Shown here: positions 13,167 to 23,710 of the stretch, piece by piece | Numbering within the stretch: position 1 is the stretch's first letter | Layout: the number at the start of each line of letters is the position of its first letter | Assembly (NCBI GenBank): GCA_030685235.1 | Contig: MU839145.1 | Span: 186,001 to 250,000, forward strand | Direction of reading: 5' to 3' | DNA from: Copromyces sp. CBS 386.78 | Taxonomy: Eukaryota > Ascomycota > Sordariomycetes > Sordariales > Sordariaceae | DNA: 64,000 bases | Program-made: the position numbers and the translations under genes | The notes under the pieces: generated by a model | What the model saw: only the letters and a program-made list of their open reading frames with translations | Told to the model about the DNA's origin: nothing | Databases searched by the model: none

Positions 13167-16100
13167 ATGTCGGCCCCCGTTATTAATTTCAACGTCGTTA
13201 TTTCTACGATTAATATTATCGTTAGTTTTGAATACGAATAATTCTTCGAAAATAATACCGAATTTTTTAATAGTACCGCTTTTTAAAACCTAAGTAATTT
13301 AATTACGGAAGAGACCCTTAGTATTATTACCGAACTCGCCTAATATGCTATTTTCCCTTATATTATTATTACTTTTATATAATTAATTTACACGGACTTA
13401 ATTTAAATTAATATATTTGCTAGTACCGCTTAGGATTCCTTAGAAGCCGCCTATTAATAAATTACGACTTAAGATAATATTATTACTACCTTCTAATAGG
13501 AGGTTCTCTAATTAAAATATAATTTCGCTACTTTTAATAAAATTAATATTAAATTTAAGAAGACTGCTGAAACCTAAATTAGAGCCCTTAAAAAAGCCGT
13601 TCGTAATAAAATTACCCCGCCCGCTTTTATCCCCGTCCTTAATTCTAACGACGAAACTATAATTACCCCGAAGACCCGTACAAATAAGGATCCCGCCGTT
13701 TATATAGGCGAAGATACCTCTACCGTTAAGAGAATTAAAGTTTTTTAAAATTAATATAATAAGATTTAATTATATTGGTTTTAAAATGCTTAATAATTTA
13801 ATTAAGATAAGTATTATAAATTTATATAAATCCTTTCGTACTTTAGAAATAATACCTTTAAAATTCTATTACTATATATTATATTTATTATTAAAAAAGA
13901 GGATCCAATTAAATAGAAATAGGAGAATACAAAGGCCTTCTTTATTTATTTCGGTATAAAATATAACTGTATAGACTTTACCCTCGAAATATGCTACAAT
14001 TTCGAATCTTTAAAAATATTTAAGGGTACAAAATAATTTAATTTCGAAGATAAGTTTATTACTATTATTAATAAATATAATTTCGACGATGCTATAAAGA
14101 TTTATTATTTAAAAAGAAAAGTTATAAATGAAATTTATAATATTATTACTTACTAGTAAAATACTTTAGTTTACAATAATTTTAATAATTAATTTACTTT
14201 CTATTAAAAGTTCGCTACTAATTTAGAAGAGTATAATTAGTATAATAAAATTAATATTTATTATAAAATTAATATTAGAAGAATTAATAGTAATACCGCT
14301 ACCCCTAAATATACTATTAATTAAAATAATACTATTATAGATTTCGACGCTATAAACGCCGTTAACGTTTAATTATCCTATATAATTAATAAAATAATTA
14401 TTAATTACCGTATAAAGAATAGATTTTATAAATATTATATACTAATTAACTATTATATTTATAAATACTATAATAATATTAATATTAATATCCCTAAGGA
14501 ATAAAGGGAACGTAACCGCCGTAATTATTACAATAGAAGCGGAAATAATAACTGTAGTAGACCCGCTATAAGTTAAATTAATTATAATAATAATAATAAT
14601 AATAGCGTTCGTATTAACGCTGTTACTACTAGTAAGCCCGCCGCTCCCGCTATACCTTCCGTTCTAATTCTTACTTAATTTACGGAATATAACGCAAAAA
14701 ATACGCCGCTTCTCTACTAAGTTACTTAGAGAAGCTATCGTCCGTGATAATAATAGAAGAGGAGGAAGTTAATTTAATTTAAAAATTTAAATTTAAATAA
14801 TTATAATAATAATTCTATCTTCCTTTCTATTTAAATTATTTATAGACTGCGTAATTAATATAATAAATATACCGTTTTAATTAATAACGGATATTCCGCT
14901 TTTACTTTTATCGATTACAATTTTACCGCTCGCTATATTATCCCGTTATTAAAGTTCCCTAAATTAAAGGCCTTATATTTAATAAATAATATACTTAAGG
15001 ACCTTATTACCTATTATTATAAAATTTAATTATAGATCGGTTACTATATAGAAATAATCGTTATACTAATTTATAATTTAGCTAACGATTATCCTATTAT
15101 TTTAAGTATATTATAGTTTAAATTTTATAACCCTACGATATTATAGCTAAATAGCGCCGTTACCTTTATTAATTATTATATAGACTACTACCTTCTTATA
15201 GATCTTTTATTATCCTTATAATATACGTTTAAGGTTTAGAAATATATATATATATATTATTATAAAATTATATAAAATATAATTGAGGCCGACCGATTTA
15301 ATATTCTAATTATAGACCCTATTCCCGACGCCGTCGAAGACAATTCTTTTAATACCCTAATTATAGATCCTACTCTAATTATAAACCCTATTACTATTAT
15401 AATTTCTAAGCGGACTAAATTTATTATTTACTGTACTATAATTAGCTAACGAAGATCTAACCCCTATTATTATATTATAGTACGTAAAATATATTTTTCG
15501 AATGAGCTAATTAACTTTATAAATATTAGGGATATAATAGCCGCTAATTTTAATTAATTATATAAAAAGTATTATTTATAAATATTTTATACTTTATACG
15601 TAGAATTCTATAAGATTTTAGAAGAGGCTAGGGCGGAGGAAGTTTAGGCTAAAGAGGTACAAGGGGGCGCCCTAAAGCCTAAGGAATATAGAAATAATAA
15701 AAGTATTATTAATAGAAGGGTAAGGACGGGAATTAAATACGATTATAATATACCCGCCGGATTAGCGAATTTTACCCTAGAAATGGAATAAGAAATTTAG
15801 GATAGTAATAGCGCTAAATATAAGAAATTATTAGGTAAGCGTTACTATTTATAAATTAATGCCTACGTTAATAAGGGCTCTAAAGTAGTTATCCGGGTAA
15901 TAAAAATCGTTAAATATATTTACTTTAATAATAATATAAACGAAGATTCCGAATAATATAAGGCTATTAAATTCGTTATTAGTATTATAGAGGAAGATAT
16001 AGTTAAATTTTACGAAAAAGCCGATAAACTGCCTAAAACCGACGCCTAAATTAAAGAAAGGCTTCCTAAATAATATTAAAATTACCTTAACGTTTTTAGA

Positions 16101-19100
16101 CTTTATAACGCTATAATCTTACCCTTCTACCGCTCTTATAATTTTAAGATCGAATTCCGCCCGGGAGAATAGGCGCCCTATATAAAATTAAAGGCTTTTA
16201 ACCCCGACGAATTAAATATAATTAAAAAGTAAATTAACGAGAATTTTTATAATGGGTTTATCCGTCCTTCGTAATTGGAGGCCGCTTCTTAGGTTTTATT
16301 AATATAGAAGTTAGGTAGAAGTATTAAAATTTATATAGATTATAGGGGGATTAATAACGTTACTTTTAAAAGCCGTTACCCGTTCCCTTTAATTAAAGAA
16401 ACCTTTAACGCTATTTATAAGGTAAAGATTTTTATTAAGTTAAATATTATTACTACTTTTAATTGTATTCGCATTATAGAAGGATATAAATAGTTAATAG
16501 TATTTATTACCTACTTTAGCCTATTTGAATTATTTATTTATCTATTCAGCCTATAGGGAGCGCTTAATATATTTTAGAATTACGTTAACGATATTTTATA
16601 CGATATTTTAAATATTTATACAACCGTTTATTTAGACGATATCTTTATCTTTTTGGATAATAAGGAGGAGTACTAAAAATACGTAGACGATATTTTTACC
16701 TATTTAGAAAAGGCCGGCCTATAGATTAATATCGATAAATACGAATTTTATATTAAGAAAATTAAATATTTTAGATTAATTATTATACCCGGCGGTATTA
16801 AAATAGATTTAGTAAAGGTTAAGGCTATTATAAATTAATAACCCCTAATATTAAAGAAATTTCTATAGAGTTTTTTAGGATTTACTAACTTTTATTATCG
16901 TTTTATTAAAAGTTTTTTAATAATAGTAATACTATTATACGACCTTACGAAAAAAGATATAGAATAGGTATAAATTATAGTATAGTAGTTTACTTTTAAA
17001 ATTTAAAAGGTTACGTTTATTAGTAGATTAATTTTACGGATTTATAATTAGTTTAGGAAGACGGTCGTTGAGATTAATACTTCGAATTAGGCTTTTAGAA
17101 ATACCCTTTCCTAATATGGGGATAATAGCGAATTCTACCTAGTTACGTACTTCTTAGTATAGTATTTAATAGTAGAATATAATTATAATATTTACGATAA
17201 AGAATTCTTCGCTATCGTTAAAATATTAGAGGAGTAGCGCTTAAAATTAAAGGGTGCTTAATAACCTTTTAATATTATTATAGACTATAAGAATTTAAAG
17301 ACTTTTATAATAAAGAAATAGTTTATACCCTATTATATATAGTAATTATAATTCTTATTATAATTTAATTTCTCGATCCTCTATATATTAAGATTACGGA
17401 ACTTCCGCCCTAATATACTAAATAGGAAGTTAGAGGATATATTTCTAAATATAAATGATTATTATTTAAAAGTAAGGAATTGTAAATTTATTAACCCTAC
17501 CTACTGTAAGGAAGGATATTTCTCTTTATTAGCTATAATAATTAGCGACGACTTCAATTTTAATAAAGAAGTATTCTTACTATCCTTAAATACTTTAAAG
17601 GAATCGGATAAATTAATAAATAATATTATTAACGAGAATTATAATTGGTTAACTTTAATATAGGAGGCCGTTAATTATTTAAGGGATTTAAATTATATTA
17701 AATAGCGCCCCTATATTAAGAAGAAGTTTAGGGTCGCTTTCGCCGAATATTCTATAGCGGGAGGTAAAGTTTACTATAGAAGGAGGGTATTTATTGACCC
17801 TAATAATATTACTATTTATTTGCTATTTATTTACTACGCCTATTTATCGCCGACGGCCGGCTATCTAAATAAAAATAAGATTTAGGTATAACTAAACGAG
17901 TATTAATATTAATTAAATATAGTAGAAGTAGTTAAGGCCTACTATAAGGGTTACTTAGTATATTCGAAGATGAAAGTATTACAACGAATTAAAGTAGGTT
18001 ACTTTAAGCTTATACTTATAATCTATATATTATAGACGGATATTTCGGTTAATTATATCTCTCCGTTATTAAAAAACTTATATTTAAATTAGAAATTTAA
18101 ATATATCGCTATCGTCGTAGACCGTTTAATAAAGATACGTTACTATATCTTAATTATTATTATAGAAGTAGAAGAATTAGTGGACCGTTTTATCGATTAT
18201 ATTTATACCCTTTATAATTTACCTAATACTATTATTTCCGACCGCGGTTTATAATTTATTTCTCTTTTCTAATTTACTATTTATAAGCGCCTAACTATTA
18301 AGAGGCTATTAAATTCCGTTTTCTACCCTTAGACCAACGTTTAAATAAAATATATTAATATAAAAATAGAATAATATTTACGTATTTCTATTAATTAAGT
18401 ATAAATAAACTAAGTATAATAATTATTATTAGCGGAATTCGTAAGTAATAATATAATATCCGAAATTACGGGTATAATTCTTTTCTTTACTAATTATAAT
18501 TTTTACCCCCGTATAAGTATCAAACTAATAGTAATCGTACTATTAGAAGGTTTTTCGCCGGTATAGTAGAAGGAGTACATAAAAGTTAGCGAGCTATTCG
18601 TCCATTTCGAAGTTATTTAGGATTATATATATACTTTTATAAAGAAGGTATAGAATAAATATAAGACTAACGTTAATGAAAATCGGTTTAACGTACTAAA
18701 ATATTATATTAGGGACTTTGTTATATTTAATACAATTAATTTTAATAACGGTAAGTTATATAATAAGTTATACTTATAATAAGAAGGCCCTTTTAAAATA
18801 GATTAATTATAATCCTATAATATAAAATTCGTCCTACCCGCTAATATAAAATACTTACTAATATTTTACGTCTTTATAGTAAAACTTTACTATAAAGGCT
18901 TCCCTGATTAAATTAATTTATAAAGTAACGTACGAACTAATAAGGGTAAAATTATAATTTATATTAATAATTACGAAGAAGTAGCAAAATAGGAATTTAA
19001 TAATTTATTAAACTACTTCTAACGAAGGGGTAACCGTTATTAATTCTATACTATAAAATAAAAATATTATAACCCTACCGACGAACCCTTCAATAATATT

Positions 19101-19715
19101 AAAAGAATAAGGGATTCCATTATCGTATTTTACTATAATTATTTAAATACCCCTATCTTATTAGCGGTTTAGAACTAATTAGAGATTAAAACTATACTTC
19201 GAAAGCGGAAGGCCCTAATACCCTAAATACGCTATACGGCGAAGGCCCTAATACTTTAAATATATTATACGGCGTTATTTATACCCTAAATACGCTATAC
19301 GGCGAAGGCTCTAATACTACCTCCGAAACATTCTAAATATATTACCGACTTAAAGGAATAAATTAATACCGCCGTAACGGACATTACGGCCAACCGGGAA
19401 GTACGAAAGTCCGCAATTAAAGTTGTAAATTGGGAGTTAGAACCTTTATTCGAAGAGGACGTAAAAAAAATAGACGAATTCTTCTACAAAGTATTTAGGA
19501 GACTAGCGGAAGTTTAGTAAAGTAAACGGCCGCTAACAAAGAATGTAGAAGAACGATTAGAGGCTAGGACGTACTAATAGGGTAATAATAACGTTATTTA
19601 AATACGGCTTATAAACATTAAATTACAGATCGAGGAGTTAGAATAAAGGATAATTTATTATTTTATATATATATACTAAATAGATAGTTTGAAGCTCTAT
19701 AAACTTCTTTTGTAG
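13167..19715 (+). pseudogene. RIP-ruined gag-pol of gypsy-1
   Basis: A single reading phase runs from the ATG at 13167 (MSAPVINFNV) to the TAG at 19713-19715, about 2180 codons, broken only by TAA/TAG. In order, the marks are: a Gag zinc-knuckle position at 14427-14468 with exact CX2CX4HX4C spacing in which all four ligand codons now read Tyr; a protease motif reading NNG for the usual D-S/T-G near 14882; RT block YRGINNV at 16341; RT catalytic YLDD at 16629-16640; RNase H near 17060-17240; and integrase core VVDRLIKI at 18111 with DRG near 18240. The Pol C-terminus contains a repeated stretch (19220-19320). Gag and Pol share one frame, so a single polyprotein is inferred. Confidence 0.9.
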
Positions 19716-19723
19716 GGAGGTAG

Positions 19724-19955
19724 TATTATAGGATTACCTATAATAGTATATAGTATTAGGCATTATATAATCGAATCTATTAGCCATTGGCTAATAAAAT
19801 TATATATATATACGTATTAGTAGGCCTCGGTCTGGATCTAGGGTACGGTATAGCCTACCTTATATTTAGACCGCACTCCTCCCTCCTCCTTCTTTCCTTC
19901 CTCGTACAATTACGTTTATCTAACCTCACCCCCAACGGTGTCCTACCCCGTAATA
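19724..19955 (+). repeat. 3' LTR of gypsy-1
   Basis: The 232-bp partner of 12695-12926, directly preceded by a purine-rich tract ending GGGAGGTAG. It is followed by the CCCTT target duplication at 19956-19960, after which the interrupted host frame resumes. Confidence 0.93.
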
Positions 19956-21079
19956 CCCTTACTTCCAACCTTCTCTATTCCCCCAACTTCCTTATTACCC
20001 TCCTTATACTACTAGTAGTTCTATAGCTACTACTACTCTCGCTAATAATTATAATATATTTCGCAATTTCCTAGCACCTAATAAAGTAATAACCATTAAT
20101 TCAATTACGCCGTCTAAATATTAGACTATAGCCTTCTATAGGCAGTTAACTAATTGTAAAATTCTTGCGGCTAAACGTACTAACCCCCCTCCTATTTTAA
20201 TTATAATTATTATTTCCAATAGTAAAAAGATTCTACGAGTACCGCCGTCGACTATACTACTATCGACTATACTACTATTAGTAGCCGACGAAAGGGAAGA
20301 AGAGGAAAAGGAGGAGTATAAAAAGGAGGAGATATATAAAGGGGGGGAAGAATATAAAGGGGGGGTTAAAAAATCCTTTATCCTTCGTCTATTTATACTA
20401 TAATTTTTCGGTTTATATTTATTATTACTACTACCTACTCTATTTAACTAATTAATATAAAAGTTTATTACTAAATTCTTTAAAACCTTTTATAAGGATT
20501 ATTATATTAAGAGATTACTAAAGTCGATAATAGTATATAAAGCTTTCATCGCTTTATAGGAGAAGTTCCGTAACTTAATAGCGTCGGCCGATATATTTGC
20601 GTTTAAAGAATAGCCGGTAATATAATTTATATAATTAAGTTTCTCGTTAAAGCTCTATATAACCTTTAAAAATAATATTAAAAATTTCTTTAAATAAGAA
20701 TACGCGGCACTAATATTTTAATTAAATTATAGTAAATATACTTTCTATTTTACTATTTTAATACTCTAATTAATTAATATATTAATTTAAATCTATAATT
20801 TAATACTATTCTCGAATTTAGTATTGCTAAAGCTTTAACTTCTATAGCGGGCAATATTACTACTAATAGTCTTAGTGAACGATAATTCCTAGCGATTAAT
20901 AATTTGAACTAATATAATATATAGCGAAAGAGGGGGATTTCTAATATTTTAATATTATTATATAAATATATAAATCTAGTATTTCTAATATTTTTAGCAT
21001 TTTTAATATTTCTAATATTAAATTACAATATAACTAACCCCTATTTCTAAATTCCCTAGTACTTTCTAAACTATACTAC

Positions 21080-22300
21080 CGTCGCCCAATTATATTACTA
21101 ATCTGCCTAAACTCTTTTAACTCTTTAATATATATCGTTATATAATTTTTATTTATATTATTAATATCCTCTATCGCTAATTTTACGTTCTTAAAGTAGT
21201 TACGGATTTATTTAATATAATACCTAACCGTTATTGCTATCTAATGTAAAAAAGTAGGAAATTCGCTATTAAGTATATTATTACTACCTTCGTTACTATA
21301 TACCCGCTTTATATACTTCTTAAAATTACTAAAGTATACTTCAATTAAATTAAATTCTAGAGAGTATAACGGTAAATACTAGAGTAATATACCAACCTTT
21401 ATATATACGTAGTATATTTTGTTATAAGGATATTAATTAACGTTATTTATTATTAGAATATTATTACGGCTAAGGAAAGGGTTTATTTAGGAGAAAAATC
21501 TCTTCTCTAACTATACTATAAAACTAAGGATATTTATCGTACCCTTAAAGACTAATAATTCGAATATACTATCAATTAATATACTTAGGAAAAGGTAATA
21601 CTACTTACTACGTTCGAATATATTTATTAATACTATAATAATACTATAGAGTACCTATCTAATATAATAAATTCTATTTCGTCGGTTTATACTAAATTTA
21701 TTATAAAAAACGAATATATCTATAATAAATAATAATATTTTTATTATCTACTTTACTACTAATTAAAGCTATTATTATATTACTTTAAACGCTAATTTCT
21801 TCTTTTTCTAACGTTCCTAACGAAGGTACCGCCGTACGGTTTCGGTCGATATATATATATTGTAATCGTCGGCAAGGAATTTGTATATTTCGTCAAAATA
21901 TATATTTAACTTTAGAATTAGTAAGTTAATAACCTCCTACTTAATATTAAAAACGGCTATTCTAATATAAAATTAATATAGTAATATATTTCCATCGCCT
22001 ATATAAGGAACTTTCTAATATTTTAAAATATTTAAATTAGTAAAAACGGCTTACTAGTAATTTCGAAATTATATTTATATTTCTATATAATATATATATA
22101 TATACTTATAACGACAACGATATTACAAGTAGATTCGCCGCTATAAAGTATTAAGTTTATAAGCGCCTTTTAATTATTATTAATATAAGCTACTATTATA
22201 CTAGAATAATACAATAAAAAATAGATTTAATAATAAGAGCGAATACTAGTAATACGAACGATTAAGATTATACGAGATTTGGTTTAAAAATCGTCGAATT
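21080..22300 (-). pseudogene. RIP-ruined Tc1-like (DD34E) transposase
   Basis: On the minus strand the decayed frame shows the hallmarks of Tc1/mariner DDE_3 transposases. There is a degraded first catalytic block near 21690, an ERSK(Q)YYL(F)LSILIDSIFE block near 21600-21550, a second catalytic block reading ILIINN where ILIMDN is usual (Asp now Asn, as from GAT/GAC to AAT/AAC), and then YLPLYS-EFNLIE. Between the second catalytic position and the final Glu there are 34 residues, hence DD34E. The N-terminal end lies close to the right terminal repeat. The limits are approximate because frameshifts and stops are present. Confidence 0.75.
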
Positions 22301-22369
22301 ATAATAGGATATAATTAATCTATTTACGGTATTAAGCCAGATTGTCGATCTGTGTCGGTATATGTGTGT

Positions 22370-22602
22370 GTGCCACCCCCTCATGCCAAGAAAACGGCCA
22401 GGCGTTTGAGTGTGGGAATAGTAAGCCAACATACACCAGCAAATGCATCTGCCTAGTTAGGGAAAACTGAAGGATATTGCCCTCCACGTTAACTCACACA
22501 CATTTACATGTACAGGAAGCGGGCTGAGTCTGCCAGCTCCCTGTACATATCTGCTAGAAAAACAGGAAAAGCTTTCGGCCAGTTTCGCGAGTTATTACGG
22601 TA
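22370..22602. repeat. Right terminal inverted repeat of the Tc1-type element (with TA)
   Basis: The inverted partner of 10656-10790. It carries an extra segment of about 120 bp (about 22430-22552) between blocks that are adjacent in the left copy. That segment contains a small hairpin: ATGTACAGGAAGC and GCTCCCTGTACAT are near-perfect inverted arms around 22508-22550. The composition is normal, unlike the RIP-mutated interior. Confidence 0.85.
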
Positions 22603-22903
22603 TACCTATTACCCGCGAATGAGAGGTAAGCAGACAAGCACGCCAAACAAGACGTCCACACACCCGCACCGCACATCGCCGACTTCGACCAAAAGGTGAC
22701 GGGCATCACTGCCCATTCAGGCAGGTTACAATTATGCGACGACGGGACAAGATCCCATAGCCGCTCTGGGATGAAGAGGGGAAACATCATGTTGGTTGTC
22801 GTGGGTATGTCTCGTCGTCGATCAACAACATCGCGCACACAAACGCCGGCGTCGAGAGCCCGGACGGAGGGGAAAGGAAAGGATGGAGCATCGAGGAGAG
22901 AGG

Positions 22904-22910
22904 TATAAAG
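22904..22910 (+). promoter_or_regulatory. TATA-like element upstream of the phospholipase gene
   Basis: TATAAAG lies 106 bp upstream of the chosen start codon of the phospholipase A2 gene, a usual distance for fungal TATA promoters. The surrounding 22603-23015 is host DNA of normal composition beginning directly at the transposon insertion site, so at most about 400 bp of native upstream sequence is left before the element. Confidence 0.5.
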
Positions 22911-23015
22911 ACCAGACCATCCGGCCCAGTTGAGAAAGGAAAAGAGCTTCTTCTCTTCTGTGTGCCAACAGTTCAGCAGTCAACTGTTCCACCTGGCTTT
23001 CCCATCTTCACCAAG

Positions 23016-23710
23016 ATGAAGTTCTTCTCCACCCTCGTCCTCTCCTCCCTCCTGCCTTCGGCCGCCTGGGCCTGGGCCGGCAGCGAGAGCGACAAGACCG
23101 GCGCCGGCTCCCTCTTCCGCCGTGCCGAGACCATCCAGCAGACGACGGACCGGTACCTCTTCAGCATCACGCTCCCGCAGTTCTACGTCTACCGCAACGC
23201 CAAGAACCCGGCCACGCTCGACTGGTCCTCGGACGGGTGCAGCTACTCGCCCGATAACCCGTTTGGATTCCCCTTCACGCCTGCTTGCGACCGTCACGAT
23301 TTCGGGTATCGCAACTACAAGGCCCAGTCGAGGTTTACGGATGATAACAAGTTGAAGATTGATGGTAACTTCAAGACCGAGTATGTGTCTTCTTTCTCTT
23401 TCTCCCTGTCCCTTCCTCTCCTCACGCATCTTTTTCTCCTCGTCCCCTCCCTGCACTACCTTCACTCCCCAAAACCTTTCAACCTTTCAACCCAGTTCAC
23501 TAACCAACCCCCGACAGTCTCTACTACCAATGCGACACCAACGGCCACGGCTCCGTCTGCCACGCCCTCGCCGACGTCTACTACTCCGCCGTCCGCGCCT
23601 TTGGCCGCACCAAGGGCGAGCTCCAGGAGGAGTACGATCTGCTGCTGGCCTACTACAACGAGCTTGTGGCTGAGGCCATTGACAAGGGCGAGGATCCGTT
23701 GTTTTATTAG
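23016..23710 (+). CDS. Secreted fungal phospholipase A2 (group XIV-like)
   Basis: Two exons, 23016-23380 and 23518-23710, encode 185 residues. The 137-bp intron runs from GTATGT to GACAG, and splicing keeps the frame (KT-D-LYYQC). Residues 1-about 20 form a signal peptide (MKFFSTLVLSSLLPSAAWA). An LFRR at 33-36 is a likely Kex2 processing site, giving a mature N-terminus of AETIQQ. The catalytic motif CDRHDFGYRN is at 91-100, with the His94-Asp95 pair of bacterial/fungal phospholipases A2. Cysteines at 75, 91 and in the second exon (QCDTNGHGSVCHA) fit two disulfides. The enzyme would hydrolyse the sn-2 acyl bond of phospholipids outside the cell with calcium. The start is chosen because it opens the signal peptide. 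The gene is the first host gene beside a transposon block. Confidence 0.9.

Larger units (their letters stand above)
12695..19955 (+). mobile_element. Ty3/gypsy LTR retrotransposon (gypsy-1)
   Basis: The element has two 232-bp LTRs (12695-12926 and 19724-19955), each starting TATTATAGG and ending GTAATA, consistent with RIP-altered TG...CA ends. The 5-bp sequence CCCTT flanks both sides (12690-12694 and 19956-19960). Between the LTRs is a single ruined gag-pol frame in the order protease, RT, RNase H, integrase, which is the Ty3/gypsy order. A purine-rich tract (AGGGAGGTAG) precedes the 3' LTR. Total length is 7261 bp. It inserted into the accessory frame of the Tc1-type element. Confidence 0.93.
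10903..20930 (+). pseudogene. Accessory long ORF of the Tc1-type element, split by gypsy-1
   Basis: One frame reads from about 10903 (an ATA that may be a mutated ATG, followed by CCT CCC AAA) to 12694. It continues in the same phase at 19961 once gypsy-1 and one CCCTT are removed, running to roughly 20900. Interruptions are almost all TAA/TAG. The implied product is about 900 residues: a basic Lys/Ala/Pro-rich region near the N-terminus (KKVKKAALKKVKKAAPKK), Asn-rich stretches, a Pro/Tyr-rich linker at the insertion point, an acidic run (DEREEEEKEE) and a long C-terminal part. I recognise no family. The 3' end is uncertain because a neighbouring frame also looks protein-like near 20820-20890. 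Confidence 0.55.
10658..22600. mobile_element. Tc1/mariner-type DNA transposon with accessory ORF, interrupted by a gypsy element
   Basis: The ends form an inverted repeat: the left end reads CCGTAATAACTCGCGAAAC from 10658, and the reverse complement of the right end starts identically at 22600. Both are flanked by TA (10656-10657 and 22601-22602), the target duplication of the Tc1/mariner superfamily. Inside are a decayed DD34E transposase on the minus strand near the right end and a second long decayed frame on the + strand. A Ty3/gypsy element (12695-19955 plus its 5-bp duplication) is inserted. Removing it leaves an element of about 4.68 kb, long for this superfamily. The interior is heavily RIP-mutated whereas the terminal repeats are not. 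Confidence 0.8.

Noticed and set aside
19787..20026. 79-codon open frame across the 3' LTR boundary of gypsy-1
   Set aside because: It runs from LTR into flanking sequence and is not the frame that continues the interrupted accessory ORF.
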